Source of the DNA: Paulownia fortunei
Taxonomy: Eukaryota > Streptophyta > Magnoliopsida > Lamiales > Paulowniaceae
Direction: 5' to 3'
NCBI GenBank assembly: GCA_019321725.1
Contig: CM033109.1
Coordinates: 10,819,993 to 10,883,992 of the forward strand
DNA: 64,000 bases
Shown here one piece after another: positions 10,931-23,108 of this stretch. Position 1 is the first letter of the stretch. Each line of letters begins with the position of its first letter. The position numbers and the translations under genes are program-made. The notes under the pieces are model-generated. The model made no database searches. It was not told where the DNA came from and saw only the letters and a program-made list of their open reading frames with translations.

Positions 10931-12594
10931 TTCATATTAAAATTTAGCATTCGTTGCATTTCTCTAAAATGTTTAACATTTTTCTCTAAATAGATGTTAT
11001 GTGTGAAAATTAAAGGACTAATATCTTTAATGTCAGCAATGGTCCATCCTAAAGCATTCTTATACATTTTCAGAATTTCGATCAACTTACCTTCTTAGGA
11101 TGCATTAAGTTTGGAAGAAATTATTACTGAAAAAGTCTTATTTTTACCTAAATAAGAGTATTTCAAATCAAATGACAAATCTTTCAAATCAATCACAGGA
11201 GTTTTAATACTTGATGAAACATATTGTACTATTGATGATGAAATTTCTTCAAACATTGGTTTTCAAAAATATTTTTTTTGTACCTGCGAAATTTAGAGAG
11301 AGTATTAGAGTGTGTCTTTTTATAAATACTTTCACTTTTAAAATAAGTTTCCAGATGATCAAAGGAATTAGTGAAATTAAAATATTTGTGAACAAATTCT
11401 TCAATTAAAATATTTTTTATGATTATACAAAGAAGCTGTCAGTGTTGAAAGTGTGTTTTAATCTCATTAGTGGCTTGTGAAGTCTGGTTATTGATGTGTG
11501 TTTGTCCATGCATAAATTCTTGCAAAGTCTCCTCAAGGGATTTTGTATGTGAAGCTAGATAAGAAGAAAAGTTTGGTAGCTTTTGTGAATGTAGCGATTG
11601 GGCATGGTTCTCATCTCGCCAATTAAATTTGGGATGATTTCTCCATTGTGGATTATAAATTTTAGAATATGGATAATGAAAAAGCTTTTTGAATGTGTTC
11701 ATGACATTTGCTTTACTGGAATATTTGAGCATTCATTGGTGGAGTGTTCAAAAAGTTCACAAATGCTACAAATTTCTTCATCTTGTACAGATCTGATTTT
11801 TCTTATTTTTTAAAGTTCTATGGCCTCAACGTTTCTTGTTAAATTAGCAATCCTAGCATTTAGATCATCTTCTTAACTAAGGTAATATTTTTTTTTATTA
11901 CCATTAGCCAGATTAGATCTAATAGAACATTCAAAAGAATTAACAATATACCATGATCGAGAGTTTTCTACCAAATGGTCTAGATATTCTAGGGATTTAT
12001 TAGGTTCCAAGAAATTCACCATTACACATTATTTTAATAAATTATTTTATATCAGAAGTTAAACTTCATAAACTAATTAAGTGCCATTTTTCAAAACCAT
12101 GATGTGGGCATGAATTCAAAAAATCTTTAAATCTTTCCCAACATTGAAAGAAAGCTTCATTAGAATTTTGAGAAAAAATTATCTTTTCAAAGCATTGATT
12201 TTATGAGTTGGAAAGAACTTTTTAAAAAATTCAGCTTCTATTTCTTGTCAAGTGCCAACTGACCTAGGTTTTAAAGAATTAAACTAAGTTTTTGCTTTAT
12301 CTTTTAAAGAAAAAGAAAATCATTTGGACTTAACGATCTTATTTGTACAAGTTTGATCTTCAAAAGTGGCAGAAACTTCATCAAATTCTTTTAGATGCAA
12401 GTAAGGGCTTTCAGAGTCTAAACTATGAAAATTAGGAAGTAAAGAGATCATACCTAGCTTATATTGAAAGTTATTTGCATTGAGAGGAAAAATGAAACAA
12501 AAAAGAGAAGAATTTCGAGGATGTTGCAAGTAATAACACATGGTACACATTGTTGATTCTCATTTTCATCCTAGACATTTTCATTTTCATCCAT
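10931..12594 (-). pseudogene. Element A gag and pre-RT remnant; protease domain not visible
   Basis: A plausible gag ATG lies at 12594, about 160 bp inside the PBS. The capsid-like part is open at 12320-12550 (SLLPNFHSLDSESPYL motif). A zinc knuckle CSICELFEHSTNEC (C-x2-C-x4-H-x4-C) lies at about 11730-11775, with a further open segment at 11439-11732. From about 11430 to 10931 the reading resembles the protease-RT linker (VIDLKDLSF-like), and no DLGAS active site is found, although related elements B and C have one. The protease therefore appears deleted. Confidence 0.75.
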
Positions 12595-12755
12595 GGTGGA
12601 ATTGTGTGGAAGTGACTCAAAGAAATTTTCAAATAAAGTTTCAAAATTATTTCTAACTAAAGAACGAGAATTATGACTATAATACCATATGAATATATAA
12701 ATACACAATATTTACAAAGGGAAAATATCTATAAACCTAAACACTTACATTGTCT

Positions 12756-12773
12756 TTCCCGATAACGGTGCCA
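12756..12773 (-). other. Element A primer binding site (tRNA-Asp type)
   Basis: On the minus strand TGGCACCGTTATCGGGAA lies a few bases inside the 5' LTR. It resembles the tRNA-Asp type PBS (TGGCGCCGTTGCCGGGGA) with several differences. Confidence 0.75.
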
Positions 12774-12778
12774 AAAAC

Positions 12779-14573
12779 TGGGTACAACTTTAAGGTTGCA
12801 AACTCAAGTACAGGTTGTGTCATGTAATAAATTTTTTGGGAGTTCGAGGTCGATCCACAGAGAAGTTGTTTGAAGTTTTTGGGTTTATGTTTTTTAAAAA
12901 ATGGGTTGAATGTGGTTTAGAGTATAAAGTAAAATTTATGCTATAACAAAGAAATCAAAGTAATAAAAGTATTGAGAATTAGGGAGTCACTCTTGAGTTT
13001 TGGATAGAAGAATGATTATTTGTTCTTTTTACCTCTTTTAAATGCCACAATTGGAATCTATACATAATGAAGATTTCAATGGGAAGATATTATCAAATAG
13101 TTCATGCATTAAGGTAATCATGATATTGTCTTACTGTTTATAAATTATCTCTTAATACCAATACTTATTTATGGGCTCAAGTATTTATACACACCTTTGT
13201 CTATAACAAATCAAGATTTCACGTTAGCAGTAGGTGGGCTATAAATGTATAATAAGCTAAATGAATCCAAGTATTTGTTGTGTTGTTCGAGATACATACA
13301 TCAAGAATCACCATAAAACAAAAAAGGTTTCAACACCAATACTTATTTATGAGATCAAATACTTATGCACACATTTTGTCTACCACAAATCAAAGTTTCA
13401 CATTAGTAGTTAGTAGGGTAGAACCCTACAATAAGCTAAATAAACTCAAGTATTTGTTGTTCATTAGTGATACATAAATCAAGAATCGTCACTAAACAAT
13501 AAGGGTTTCAATCAAAAATTAAAATAATAAAACAACACACCTGAACATTATGCATCTTTATAACCGTTCCTCTTCCTCCATTAAGAGCTTCACCATTTCT
13601 CATCAACTTAAATAAAATTTAAAACGACATAATGAAAGTACAAATGACTAAACATAGAAAATAAACTAGAGAATACATTTTTATTACTACTAGAAAACTT
13701 GCATTACTACTAAAAAACTTAGTCTAATGAAAGACAATAATAAATTTTTTTTTCACCTTTTAAGGGTTTTTGTATATCTTGAATGTCATCCAAGGGCCCC
13801 TATTTAGAGTGCAAGAGTACCTAAATTAGCATCTCCAAATGCACTCCAAATTAACTTCAAATGTGGTATAAATTCACATGTCATTTTCATATTCAAATTT
13901 TGTCGCGCATTTTTCTCTATGCAATCAGCTGAATTTGAAAAAGTGATCAATATAAAAGTTGTAGACTTGTCTGTTATATTTATTTTCCAACTTGAATCAC
14001 CTAATTCCAACAACTGGGAGAAAGTTATATTTTATTTAAGGAGATGTGTCAGCATAGATACATTCCTTCCAATACACCCACTTGGACGAATTTTCTATTT
14101 TAATCAAGGTTGAATTGGACGAGCTTCCAACAAAAAACTTGTAATTTTATTTTTTGGCTTTCAAATGAAATAAGATTCAGGTCCATATATCTTTTGAGCA
14201 TGAATTTATTCCCAAAATATAAAAAATGCTCAAGTTTGGAAATATGTTTATTTTGAATTTAATGTAAATCTAACAATCACTTGCAAAATTCAAGTGATTT
14301 CTTGCATATATTTTGATCTACCCATGATGTACTTAGGCAAAAATGATCATTTTCTTCTAATTGTGATGCTTTTTTGATCCATTAAAATATTATCTTTCAA
14401 CTTGCTCATGAAATATGTTTCTTTTTTTATTTTATTTTGGCTCTTTTTTTATCCTTTTTTGTTTATTGATTCCCTAACACAAAAATATTAATAAAACTAT
14501 AATATTAAAAAGAATCAAGTAAGAAAAGTGTAAAGAATTTGATATTAAAATATATCAAAATATGCATTTATCA
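12779..14573 (-). repeat. Element A 5' LTR (right copy)
   Basis: This is the 5' LTR on the minus strand, starting TGATAAATGCATATTTTG at 14573 and ending at about 12779. It keeps the family orientation throughout, as in element C. The TATA-like sequence on the minus strand is decayed (CTCTAAATAGG, about 13800). It carries the two-unit 178-bp array (about 13150-13505). Confidence 0.85.
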
Positions 14574-14803
14574 TTCTAGTCTTGGACTATTCTTAATGTA
14601 TAATGAAACAAGTTCCTTAGCTTCTTTTGAGTATAGTGGAACTTAGAATTCTACCTGATTTGATCTTGTATTGCTCTCCTTTATTCTGATATGATCTTTT
14701 ATTCTAAAAATACCTCTTACAATTCTTTTTAACAAATAAAAAATTATAATTTTTAGGAGTCCTTCATCCACTTAATCATTATTATAATTTATGTAACATA
14801 TGT

Positions 14804-15706
14804 TGGGTAATTTGGTGGGTGTAATATCGAAATGACTAGGATAAATTAGGCAGAATAACAACTTATAGTCGAGGCAACAATCCCTCTACAAAGGTCCACA
14901 CCTTTATGGTGAGCTCTTGCCAAGGATCAATCTGAGCAGTGCGATCACACCTCTCTGCGAAGGTCCACGTCCTTACATTGAGCCCTTGTCAATTGAATGG
15001 ACAAGTCAGCATTTCGATTCACTCACAGCCCTTGGTCATGCCTCGTTAATATCTACATGTCCGGTCATGTCCATTCAGCATCCAACTATATGTTATCACA
15101 CCACGTAGATGCCAATTGGATGAATCCACCATATCAACGAATTACTAGCCATGTCACTAAGCTACAACAAGCTATTTTAGTTCAATTTCTAAAAAAATTA
15201 AGGCCCCTCAGCTTCTCGCGATGCATATGTGTCAAGTGCAAAGTATGCCTCTAAAGTGCTAAATGCGACTTTGCAATGTGCACATGAGTGTGTGTGTGCA
15301 GGCTCACATGGTACTACGTACCATCGTCGTACCTCCTTCAGCTAGCTAAAACTAACCAAAACACCACTAGAGTGCACCATAGAGGAGCTCCACTTGATTT
15401 TTCCATTTTAAAGTAAGATTCTATATATGCAAGACAAACTTGCTCCAATTTTTCAATATGGGATAGTAATTTTTTACCTTCCCAACTTTTCATTTTCCAA
15501 TACTTGAGTTATTTAAGTAGTTTACTTTATTCATTAATTTCTCATTCACCCGAAATTGATTTTGAGAAATCAAATATGCTAAACTCATCTATTTACAATG
15601 TAGATTATATTTAATCAATTTATTTATTTTTTTATAAAATAAAATCCACTTAAATAATTGGTCAAAATTGGGTCAAAACCCAATTTTTCTAAACCAATTT
15701 CCAACA
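14804..15706 (-). repeat. Element D 3' LTR
   Basis: On the minus strand it begins TGTTGGAAATTGG at 15706 and ends TTACCCA at 14804 (903 bp). It is bounded inside by a purine tract, TTATGTAGGGGATTG (about 15705-15719), the typical copia arrangement. Only its last 75 bp or so match the right-hand copy. Confidence 0.75.
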
Positions 15707-16474
15707 ATCCCCTACATAAATGAAATATTGAAGAGAGTCCATGTGAAAAGCTATTGCATTGGGCGAGGTAATTTGTGGCTTTGAATCTTTCTTAGTAGAA
15801 TACTATCGGATTTACTAGACTGCTCAATAACACGATGCCTTGGACTGTTCAACTATTTATGTAAACCAAGACAATAGTATGGTTGTGTCCGTTTTGGCTC
15901 TGGACAATCATTTGGATTCATAAGTGTTTTGTTGAAGCGGCCCTTCTTCATACTTATATAGATGACCTCCTATTCAGAGTATCCTGTCATACTCTACTTT
16001 ATGGTATATGAATCATTAAAAGTATATAACTTAACATCGCTACATACAACATGTAGCACTTATCTTATCATAGGAATGGGAAGGAGATAACTCCCAAGTG
16101 CTCATTTGAATTTTCATAAGTTAGTTGTCCCATTGAACCAAGATCTTGGAATTTCCAATCAATAAGGTTGGGTTACCGTTATGAAAGTTCTTTAATTTGT
16201 AGGTTTTAGACCCATTCCCCTCAATAAGTAATATGCTTTATCTCTATCTAAACCTTTAGTTAATAGATATACTAGGTTTTCCTTTGATTTCACGTAATCG
16301 GTGGAAATAACTCCATTTGAAATCAACTGCCTTACGGTATTATGTCTTCAACGTATATGTTGAGACTTACCATTGTATATACTATTTTGTGCCCTTCCAA
16401 TAGCTAATTGGTTATCACAATGTATCATAATTGCAGGCACTAACTTAAACCAACAAGGAATATCCTCTAAAAAA

Positions 16475-17560
16475 TTATGAAGCTATACAAGTTTGTTTAG
16501 AAGATTTTTGCAACACAACGCCACCACCAATAGTAAAAACATAACCACTAGTAGACTTAAAGTCTTTTGTATTATATATCCAATTTGCATCATTGTATCC
16601 TTCTAGTACAACTAGATATCTCGTATAATGTAATCCATAATATAAGGTGAATCTTAAGTATTTAAGAACCCTTATCAATATCTTCTAATGGTCATTACCT
16701 GGATTACTCAAAAATTTACTTAGTTTATTGACTGAGTATGCAATATCTGGACACGTGCAGTTCACGATGTATATCAAGAATTGTTGATTTGTACACAAGA
16801 AATTGATATGCACTACTGTTATTTGATTATCCAATAAAAATGCAATCAGTTGTCTTAGGCTCAATTTTAATTTGTTTTGATTTGGGTATTTCCACCTTAG
16901 TCAAACACCCCCACACTTTAAGATATTTGTAGGAAGTCTTATAACCTTTCCATAACTCATAAAGAGTTTTATTTACTGTTGTGTAGCATTTTATTAAGAA
17001 TATGGATTGTTGAGAGGACAGCTTTCCCCACAAATTCCGTAGTAAATCAGAATTTATCAACATAGCATTTATCATTTCCATAAGAGTACGGTTTTTGTGT
17101 TCAGCAACACCATTTGATTGAGGTGAGTAAAGAGTTGTAGATTGATGAATAATGTCAAATTCTGAGCAAAATTCTTCAAACGGAACTACATATTCTCCCC
17201 ATCTATCACTACGAATAATGTTTATTCATTTGCTAAGTTGATTCTCAACCTTATTCTTATAGCTCTTAAAAGCTTCTAAGGCCTTATCTTTAATTATCAA
17301 AAGATACACATAATAATTTCTGGTGCAATCATTAATAAAAGTAATGAAATACTTTTTTCCACTTCTAGTTTACACAAAATTTAAGTCACATATATTACTG
17401 TGAATTAATTCTAAAGGTGTTGTACTTCTTTTCACTGAATGCAATGGTGTTTTGGCCATTTTTACCTCAACACAAATTTCACACTTATGTTGTGAATCAA
17501 ATTTAAATAAAGGAAGTAAATTTAAATTTACTAATCTTTGCAAAGTGTTAAAATTAACAT
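16475..17560 (-). pseudogene. Element D integrase joined to RNase H, RT deleted
   Basis: Integrase reads from about 17500 down to 16790. The catalytic acids are visible as FINDCTR, IRSDRWGEY and GVAEHKNRTL, and the segment 16827-17081 is open with a VWGCLTKVEIPKS-type C-terminal core. Shortly after the usual SSAYQFLV motif (about 16805) the sequence passes to SKF.SNPG, the RT/RNase H junction. RNase H is open at 16475-16678 with YNDANWI and [12 protein letters not shown]. About 1-1.5 kb of RT is therefore absent, judged by family length. Confidence 0.8.
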
Positions 17561-18744
17561 GTCCTAATCTAACATGTCATAAATTTGAACACTTAATCAA
17601 GTAAGTAGAAGATTTAACTTTATTATTTTTAAAGTTATGGAGTACATTTATTATGTTCATTTTGAATAGTTTTTCTTTTAAGTACCCCTTTTCTTATGAA
17701 TTGTCCAATTTTAGTAAGTGCAAATTTTTTAAATTCAAACATTAGTCTAAAACCAGTTTTAACCAATAAGTGAGCCGGACACCAGGTTCTTATGAATGTC
17801 TGGTACATGTAGCACATCAATAAGAGTCAACTCATTTCTCGAGGTGAACTTTAACACCACCTTTCCTAATCCGATAATGTTGGAAGTTGTTGAATTTCCC
17901 ATGTACAATTTATTTTCATTGATTGGAATATAAGTTGACAACAACTCTTTGTTAGAACAGATGTGGCGTGTTGCACCAGTGTTAATCTACCATTCTCTTA
18001 CGTTATCCACCAGGTTGGCTTCAAACATGACTGTCGAGAGATCGAGGTTCGACATATCCATGGGTATAGTCTTGTCCTCAGTCACATGCAACTGTTCTAA
18101 TTGTCTTTCTTTGGAAAACGACAATCTTTGGCCCTGTGGTTTGGCTTGCCACAATTATAGCAATTTCCTTTGAATTTTTTAGCATTCCCATATTTTTTAC
18201 CATTACCTAGAAGTTTTTAAACTTTTCCAGATTTAATTTTAGACTTGCGGTTTTCTTCTTCAATCCACAGTCTAACAATCAAATTCTCAAGTCCTATCTC
18301 ATTCATTTTATGCTTCAGGTAGTTCTTGAAGTCCTTCTAGACAGGTGATAGCTTCTCAATGATGGCAGCTACCTGAAAGGACTCACCGAGCTGCATGTCT
18401 TCAACATGTATATCATACAAGATTATTTGCAACTGTTGGACTTGGTCCATCACAGATTTGGAATCCACCATCTTGAAGTCTAAGAACTAGCCGACTATGA
18501 ATTTCTTCAAGCTGCCATCTTCCATCTTATACTTCTTTTTGAGTGACTCCTATAGCTCTTTAATAGTCTTCACTAAATTATATACTCTATATAGTGTATT
18601 GTCTAGTTCATTGAGGACGTAGTTCCTATATAGAAAGTCACTGTGACTTCATGCATCGAATGTTTCCCTCTTTTAAGGATCTCATTCCTCCTCCTCCACA
18701 GTGGGGGCATCCTCCCTCAAGAACCTTGCTAGGTTCAGGGTGGT
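17561..18744 (-). pseudogene. Element D gag C-terminal part and protease
   Basis: The zinc knuckle CYNCGKPNHRAKDC (C-x2-C-x4-H-x4-C) lies at about 18120-18162. The protease active site, normally D-S-G-A in copia elements, reads [10 protein letters not shown] (about 17960-17995), so the catalytic Asp is Asn. The protease body is open at 17759-17944 ([15 protein letters not shown]). Gag upstream to 18744 is broken by stops, including one shortly after LARFLREDAPTVEEEE, and is interrupted by element B at 18744. Confidence 0.8.
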
Positions 18745-20424
18745 TGTTCGTGAAAATTATGCAAACAGCAAGTGCACAGTGTCAAGTTTTAATATAATGA
18801 TGAGTTGAGTATCGTATCCACAAGGATTGTAATAAAAAATTGCATGAAGTACCGAAGTTCAAATAGTCCTAATTTTATCTAGAAAATCGAGTGATGATTG
18901 GTAAACAAAGTAAAGTAAGATAAAAATTGCATAGACAAGAATGGAGTTTTTAGAAGTAATTCCACAAACACCTTATGAGCAAGAAATTCTAGAGGAATGA
19001 CTCACCTAATTATCACCTATGTTCTTCCTTCCAAAATATACCAATTCAAGTTAATAACACCTGAAAGTTAAGAATTCCTAAGCTCATCAATTTCCTCTCT
19101 CGGGTGCCGAATTGATTATAAGTTCTAACATGAATTTTGATATCTCTATAAAAATTCAAGAATAAAACTCTACAAAATTCAAGAATAAAACTCTACAAAA
19201 GTTCAATGAATTCTTCTTCAAAAGTTCAATGATTCTACTTCAAAAGTCAATGAATTCTTCTTCAAAACTTCAAAGGTTTCATAAGCTTCTCAACTCTATG
19301 ATTCCTAGGTTGTGTTATCTCTGATCATGTATAATCTTCCCTCTCTCGAGTGTCGAATCTCATACGTCAAACAATCTCAATTAGTGGCCAATTAATCAAG
19401 ATGAAATACTAAACAAGATAACACAAACAAGATGAATAACTTGAACTAATATTATTTGGAATTCAAAACATAGGTTCAAATAAGGTTACATCATCCTCTA
19501 GAAAGAAAAGTTTAGTTCCTCATGTATGAATATAACTTCAAGAAATACATAAAAAAGAACATGGAAATTGTTCACCAATTTGTGATGTGGAAGTAATAGT
19601 TGAAGCTTTCTCCAAGAATGACCTTCTTCTCTCCAAGTCTCCTTGTTCTCCTTTGCTTCTTGGCTTCTCCTCCTCTTCTCCTCTTTCCAAAAACTCTTTT
19701 GGAGGCTTTTGGAATCCCTCAAAATAGCTGGGAATTGCCCTAAAGAGGGAAAAATGCCCATTTTGACCTTACTTGTCCACCCGGCAGTGCCTAGGCACTG
19801 GTTAGCAGTGCCTAGTGCTGCCTTGTCTGTCCAAGACAGTGGTACAGCGCCTAGGCGCTGCACTTGCTGTCCAGAATCGGCTTCTGCAGCGCTTGTAGCC
19901 TCTTTCAACCGATGTTTTACCACTTAGAGGCCAAACTAGAATTTTGTGTCTTCATATGAATTGTATCCCTGTGTGTTGGCTTTCCATTGGAACTTGAATC
20001 AACTAAATATGACTTCTTGGGAGAGAGTTATGCTGGAAATACCAAGATGTGTCATCCTAGAAAATTGCAGCCCAGTGCTGACTCTTGAAGTCAGTTTTTC
20101 TCATTTAAATCGACCGAATTTGATTTTGTGGTAAACATAGAAGTTGTAGATCTATATCTTATATTTCCAATGGATCAAGAATAAAGTTTATATGAAATTG
20201 TTCCTCAGAGTTATGATTGAAATACCAAAACTGCCATCAGTGGCACCACAACTCGAATTCTTCAACATTTCAACCAAGGTTTTTGATTTCTTTCCATTTT
20301 CTTCCCTTATTGCCATTACCTACAAGATTTCACATTAAATGCATAAAAAGTAACACAAACACTTGAAAACAAACCAAATGTTAATCAAAGGTATATGAAT
20401 TGTTGGTATAAAACTAACTTATCA
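18745..20424 (-). repeat. Element B 3' LTR (left copy)
   Basis: Plus-strand ends are TGTTCGTGAAAA and ACTAACTTATCA. Compared with the right LTR it has extra tandem copies of AATTCAAGAATAAAACTCTAC and TTCAATGAATTCTTCTTCAA-like units at about 19150-19275. It carries 16-bp palindromes at 19785-19860. The open frames inside are chance frames of the LTR. Confidence 0.95.
19785..19860. repeat. Cluster of 16-bp perfect palindromes in the LTR
   Basis: CAGTGCCTAGGCACTG (19785-19800) and CAGCGCCTAGGCGCTG (19845-19860) are perfect palindromes, with a degenerate third copy (CAGTGCCTAGTGCTGC, about 19806). The right LTR has a related but longer series at 28029-28126. They are the most GC-rich spots in the LTR. 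Confidence 0.85.
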
Positions 20425-21839
20425 AATACCCCCAAACTTGAAGATTTGCTTGTCCTCAAGCATCAAACATGAAATTCTCATGACAATCTCTTCCTATGAA
20501 TCAGGTTACCAAAATCAAGAAAGATTTTTCTAACCTCTCATCTCAAAATATTAAAAAAATATACAAAGTTTACATGTTAACATGCATATTGGTTTCACTT
20601 AACTTCATGGTTTGTGTGTGTGTGTGTGTGTGAAAGTAGTAGTTTATCAACTTTCATTTATCATCTGGATAGGTTTATAAAGCCAACTACTCATATTTGA
20701 TCCACTTTTGAAGTGCATACCGAACTCCATAGGCTTGTTTTTCACACTAAGTCTCCACTAATGTAGGTAGATCATAGCATCAAAGATCAAAAGGACTTCC
20801 AAAACTTGTATTGTGAGGCTTGGGTAATGGTGGGAAAATATGAAAAATTGTAGCTAAAAATTGCCCATTTTACACAATCATGCTAGAACTTTTTTGAATA
20901 AGCACCAACTTCTTCATCAATTCCTTCATTTTTCTTTATTGAACATCCTATTTTTCTTCTTTTTGATCTTAGATTACCCCCAAACTTATTTCTTTTGTTG
21001 CATGCAACGGGGGGTTTATTTATTTTAAGGAGTTCAAATCATACACCTCAATTCATAATCTCTTTTTTCATCATTTTTCAATCTTTTCTTCTTTTTACTT
21101 GTGCTTCATCTTCTTTTCTTCTTTTTTTTTTTGAATACAACAATTCATTCAAGAATGATTGTGTAAATGAGATGAAAAATGGTAGAATATTGGATATTTT
21201 GTTTTTTTAGCTCGATAATGTGTATAGGGTGTCCAAAGAGTTGATTCAATAAGCTCAAGAGGGGACACTAGGGAATAATTCAAGTATAGGTTGGCTTCAA
21301 AGGCTCAAACAGGTCCAAAAATGGCCTAAATCATTTCTCTAATGTTATGCCACCTAGGATTTTGCCTCGACTAGTGATCAAACAAGTTCTAGAGATTAGT
21401 GGGATCATTTAGAAAATAATTAGACCTTATAAACTGTCTCTAAATAATTAAATATAACTCAACAAACTACTTAGTGCATCAAGATTCACAAGACCTCATA
21501 AAGTAACTAAAACCAAAATTTGATGTTTAGACACGTAAACAAACGTACAAATTCTAATATTTACTCTTTTTTTTCAAGTATGCACATAGTTTATACAAGC
21601 AATAACCCTAAACACTTGAACTCCCCCCCAAACTTAATATAAGCATTGTCCTCAATGATTAAAAGAATTGTAAAACAAGGGGACTTTCCTGAAAATGGGT
21701 GGTGTTTAGCCTTTAACCTGCAAAAATGAGTAAAATATCAAGGAGAAATCATCATGATATGAAACAACTCAAGAATAACAACACTCACAAAGCAAGAAAA
21801 AATAGCTTGGGTTGCCTCCCAAGAAGCGCTTTATTTAAA
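20425..21839 (-). other. Element B 3' noncoding region with repeated polypurine-like tracts
   Basis: The polypurine tract next to the LTR (minus strand AGTTTGGGGGTATT, 20425-20438) is echoed at about 20976-20988 (CCCCCAAACTTATT on plus) and about 21625-21642 (CCCCCCCCAAACTTAAT-like on plus). A TG repeat lies at 20613-20632. At about 21801-21835 is the minus-strand motif GCGCTTCTTGGGAGGCAACC, often found just 3' of integrase in Athila-group elements. No env-like frame is evident. Confidence 0.7.
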
Positions 21840-23108
21840 GTCTTTAGCTAGACCGAAACTGGATACCTAGATTGTTTCCCCAAGTGGAAGATTAGACATC
21901 TTCCAAATTTCATTGCCATAATAATGTTTCAACCTCTGTCCATTGACACGAAATAATATGCCATCCTTACCTTTGAGCTCAACCGCCCCAAATGGAAATG
22001 TCTTGTTGACAATAAAGGGGCCGGACCATCTAGATTTTAATTTTCTCGGAAAAAGTTTTAATCTTGAATTGAAAAGCAACACAAGTTGTCCGGGTTGAAA
22101 TTCCCTTCTCAAGATCATTTTATCATGCCATTGTTTTGTTTTTTCTTTATAGATTTTAGCATTTTCATAAGCATCAAGCCTAAATTCCTCCATTTCATTG
22201 AGTTGCAACAACCTTTTTTCTCCTATTGCCTTTGTATCGTTGCACAACCCAATATGCTCTATGTTCTAACTCAACGGGGAGGTGACAAGCTTTTCCATAA
22301 ACTAATCGATAAGGAGACATACCTATAGGAGTTTTATATGGTGTGCGATATGCCCACAATGCATCATCAAGTTTATGTGCCCAATCCTTTCGATTAATGC
22401 TTATCGTTTTTTCAAGGATTTGCTTCACTTCTCGGTTTGAGATTTTGGCTTGTCCATTTGATTGAGGATGATATCCAAGAGCTACCTTGTGTCTCACACC
22501 ATACTTAGCCAAAAGGTTATTAAATATTTTATTGCAAAAATGAGAACCTTCATCACTTACAATTGCTCTAGGTGTGCCAAAACGAGTGAAAATATGTTTG
22601 TGCAAGAATTTAAGCACTACCTTGGCATCATTAGTAGGTGAGGCAATTGCTTCTATCCACTTAGAGAAATAATCCACAACAAGCAAAATGTATGATCGAC
22701 CATTTGATGGAGGAAATGGTCCATGAAGTCAATCCCCCAAACATCAAAGAGTTCAACTTCCATCATGTTAGTCAAAGGAAGCTCATGGCGTCTACTAATT
22801 GTTCCAGTCCTTTGACCACGGTCACATGTCTGCACAAAAGCATAACAATCCTTAAACAAAGATGGCCAATAAAAACCAGATTGCAATACCTTAGAAGCTG
22901 TCCTTGTAGGTCCGAAATGACCACCACAAGGGGATGAATGACAGTGCTTAAGAATTTCATTTGTTTCCTCCATTGGAATGCATCTCCGAATCACAGAATC
23001 TGAACACCTTTTGAAGAGCAAAGGATCATCCCATAGATATGATTTCACATCATGTAAGAATTTTTCTTTTGATGATATGTAAGGTCCGGGGTAATAATCC
23101 ACCTGCAA
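21840..23108 (-). pseudogene. Element B integrase
   Basis: Three overlapping open segments (22653-23108, 22195-22686, 21867-22247) in shifting frames cover the whole integrase. The zinc-binding region has SSPCGGHFGPTRTASKV, then CDRGQRTG, where the family has C-x-x-C, so the second Cys is Gly (about 22814). The core has GIDFMD and [10 protein letters not shown], but the catalytic Glu of the usual Q-A-E-I-S-N-R motif is Lys ([10 protein letters not shown]; codon AAA at 22444-22446 on the minus strand). The C-terminal part has [19 protein letters not shown]. Frameshifts and the Glu to Lys change make it inactive. Confidence 0.9.

Larger units (their letters stand above)
3425..14578 (-). mobile_element. 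Element A: Athila-like Ty3/gypsy LTR retrotransposon, degenerate
   Basis: Two related LTRs (3430-5165 and about 12779-14573) flank an interior read on the minus strand in the order PBS, gag, RT, RNase H, integrase and a long 3' region. A TTCTA repeat at 3425-3429 and 14574-14578 is the probable target duplication. The PBS resembles the tRNA-Asp type used by Athila-group elements, and RT has a VDDFS-type active site. All frames are broken by stops and shifts. No aspartic protease motif is visible between gag and RT. The 3' region is unusual: it contains an unexplained conserved frame and a fragment of a host LOG gene. The LTRs are clearly diverged, so the insertion is old. Confidence 0.85.

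Noticed and set aside
19498..19923. 141-codon minus-strand frame, with relatives at 27734-28004
   Set aside because: It lies inside the LTRs of element B, overlaps the palindrome cluster, and is not preserved as one frame in the other LTR.
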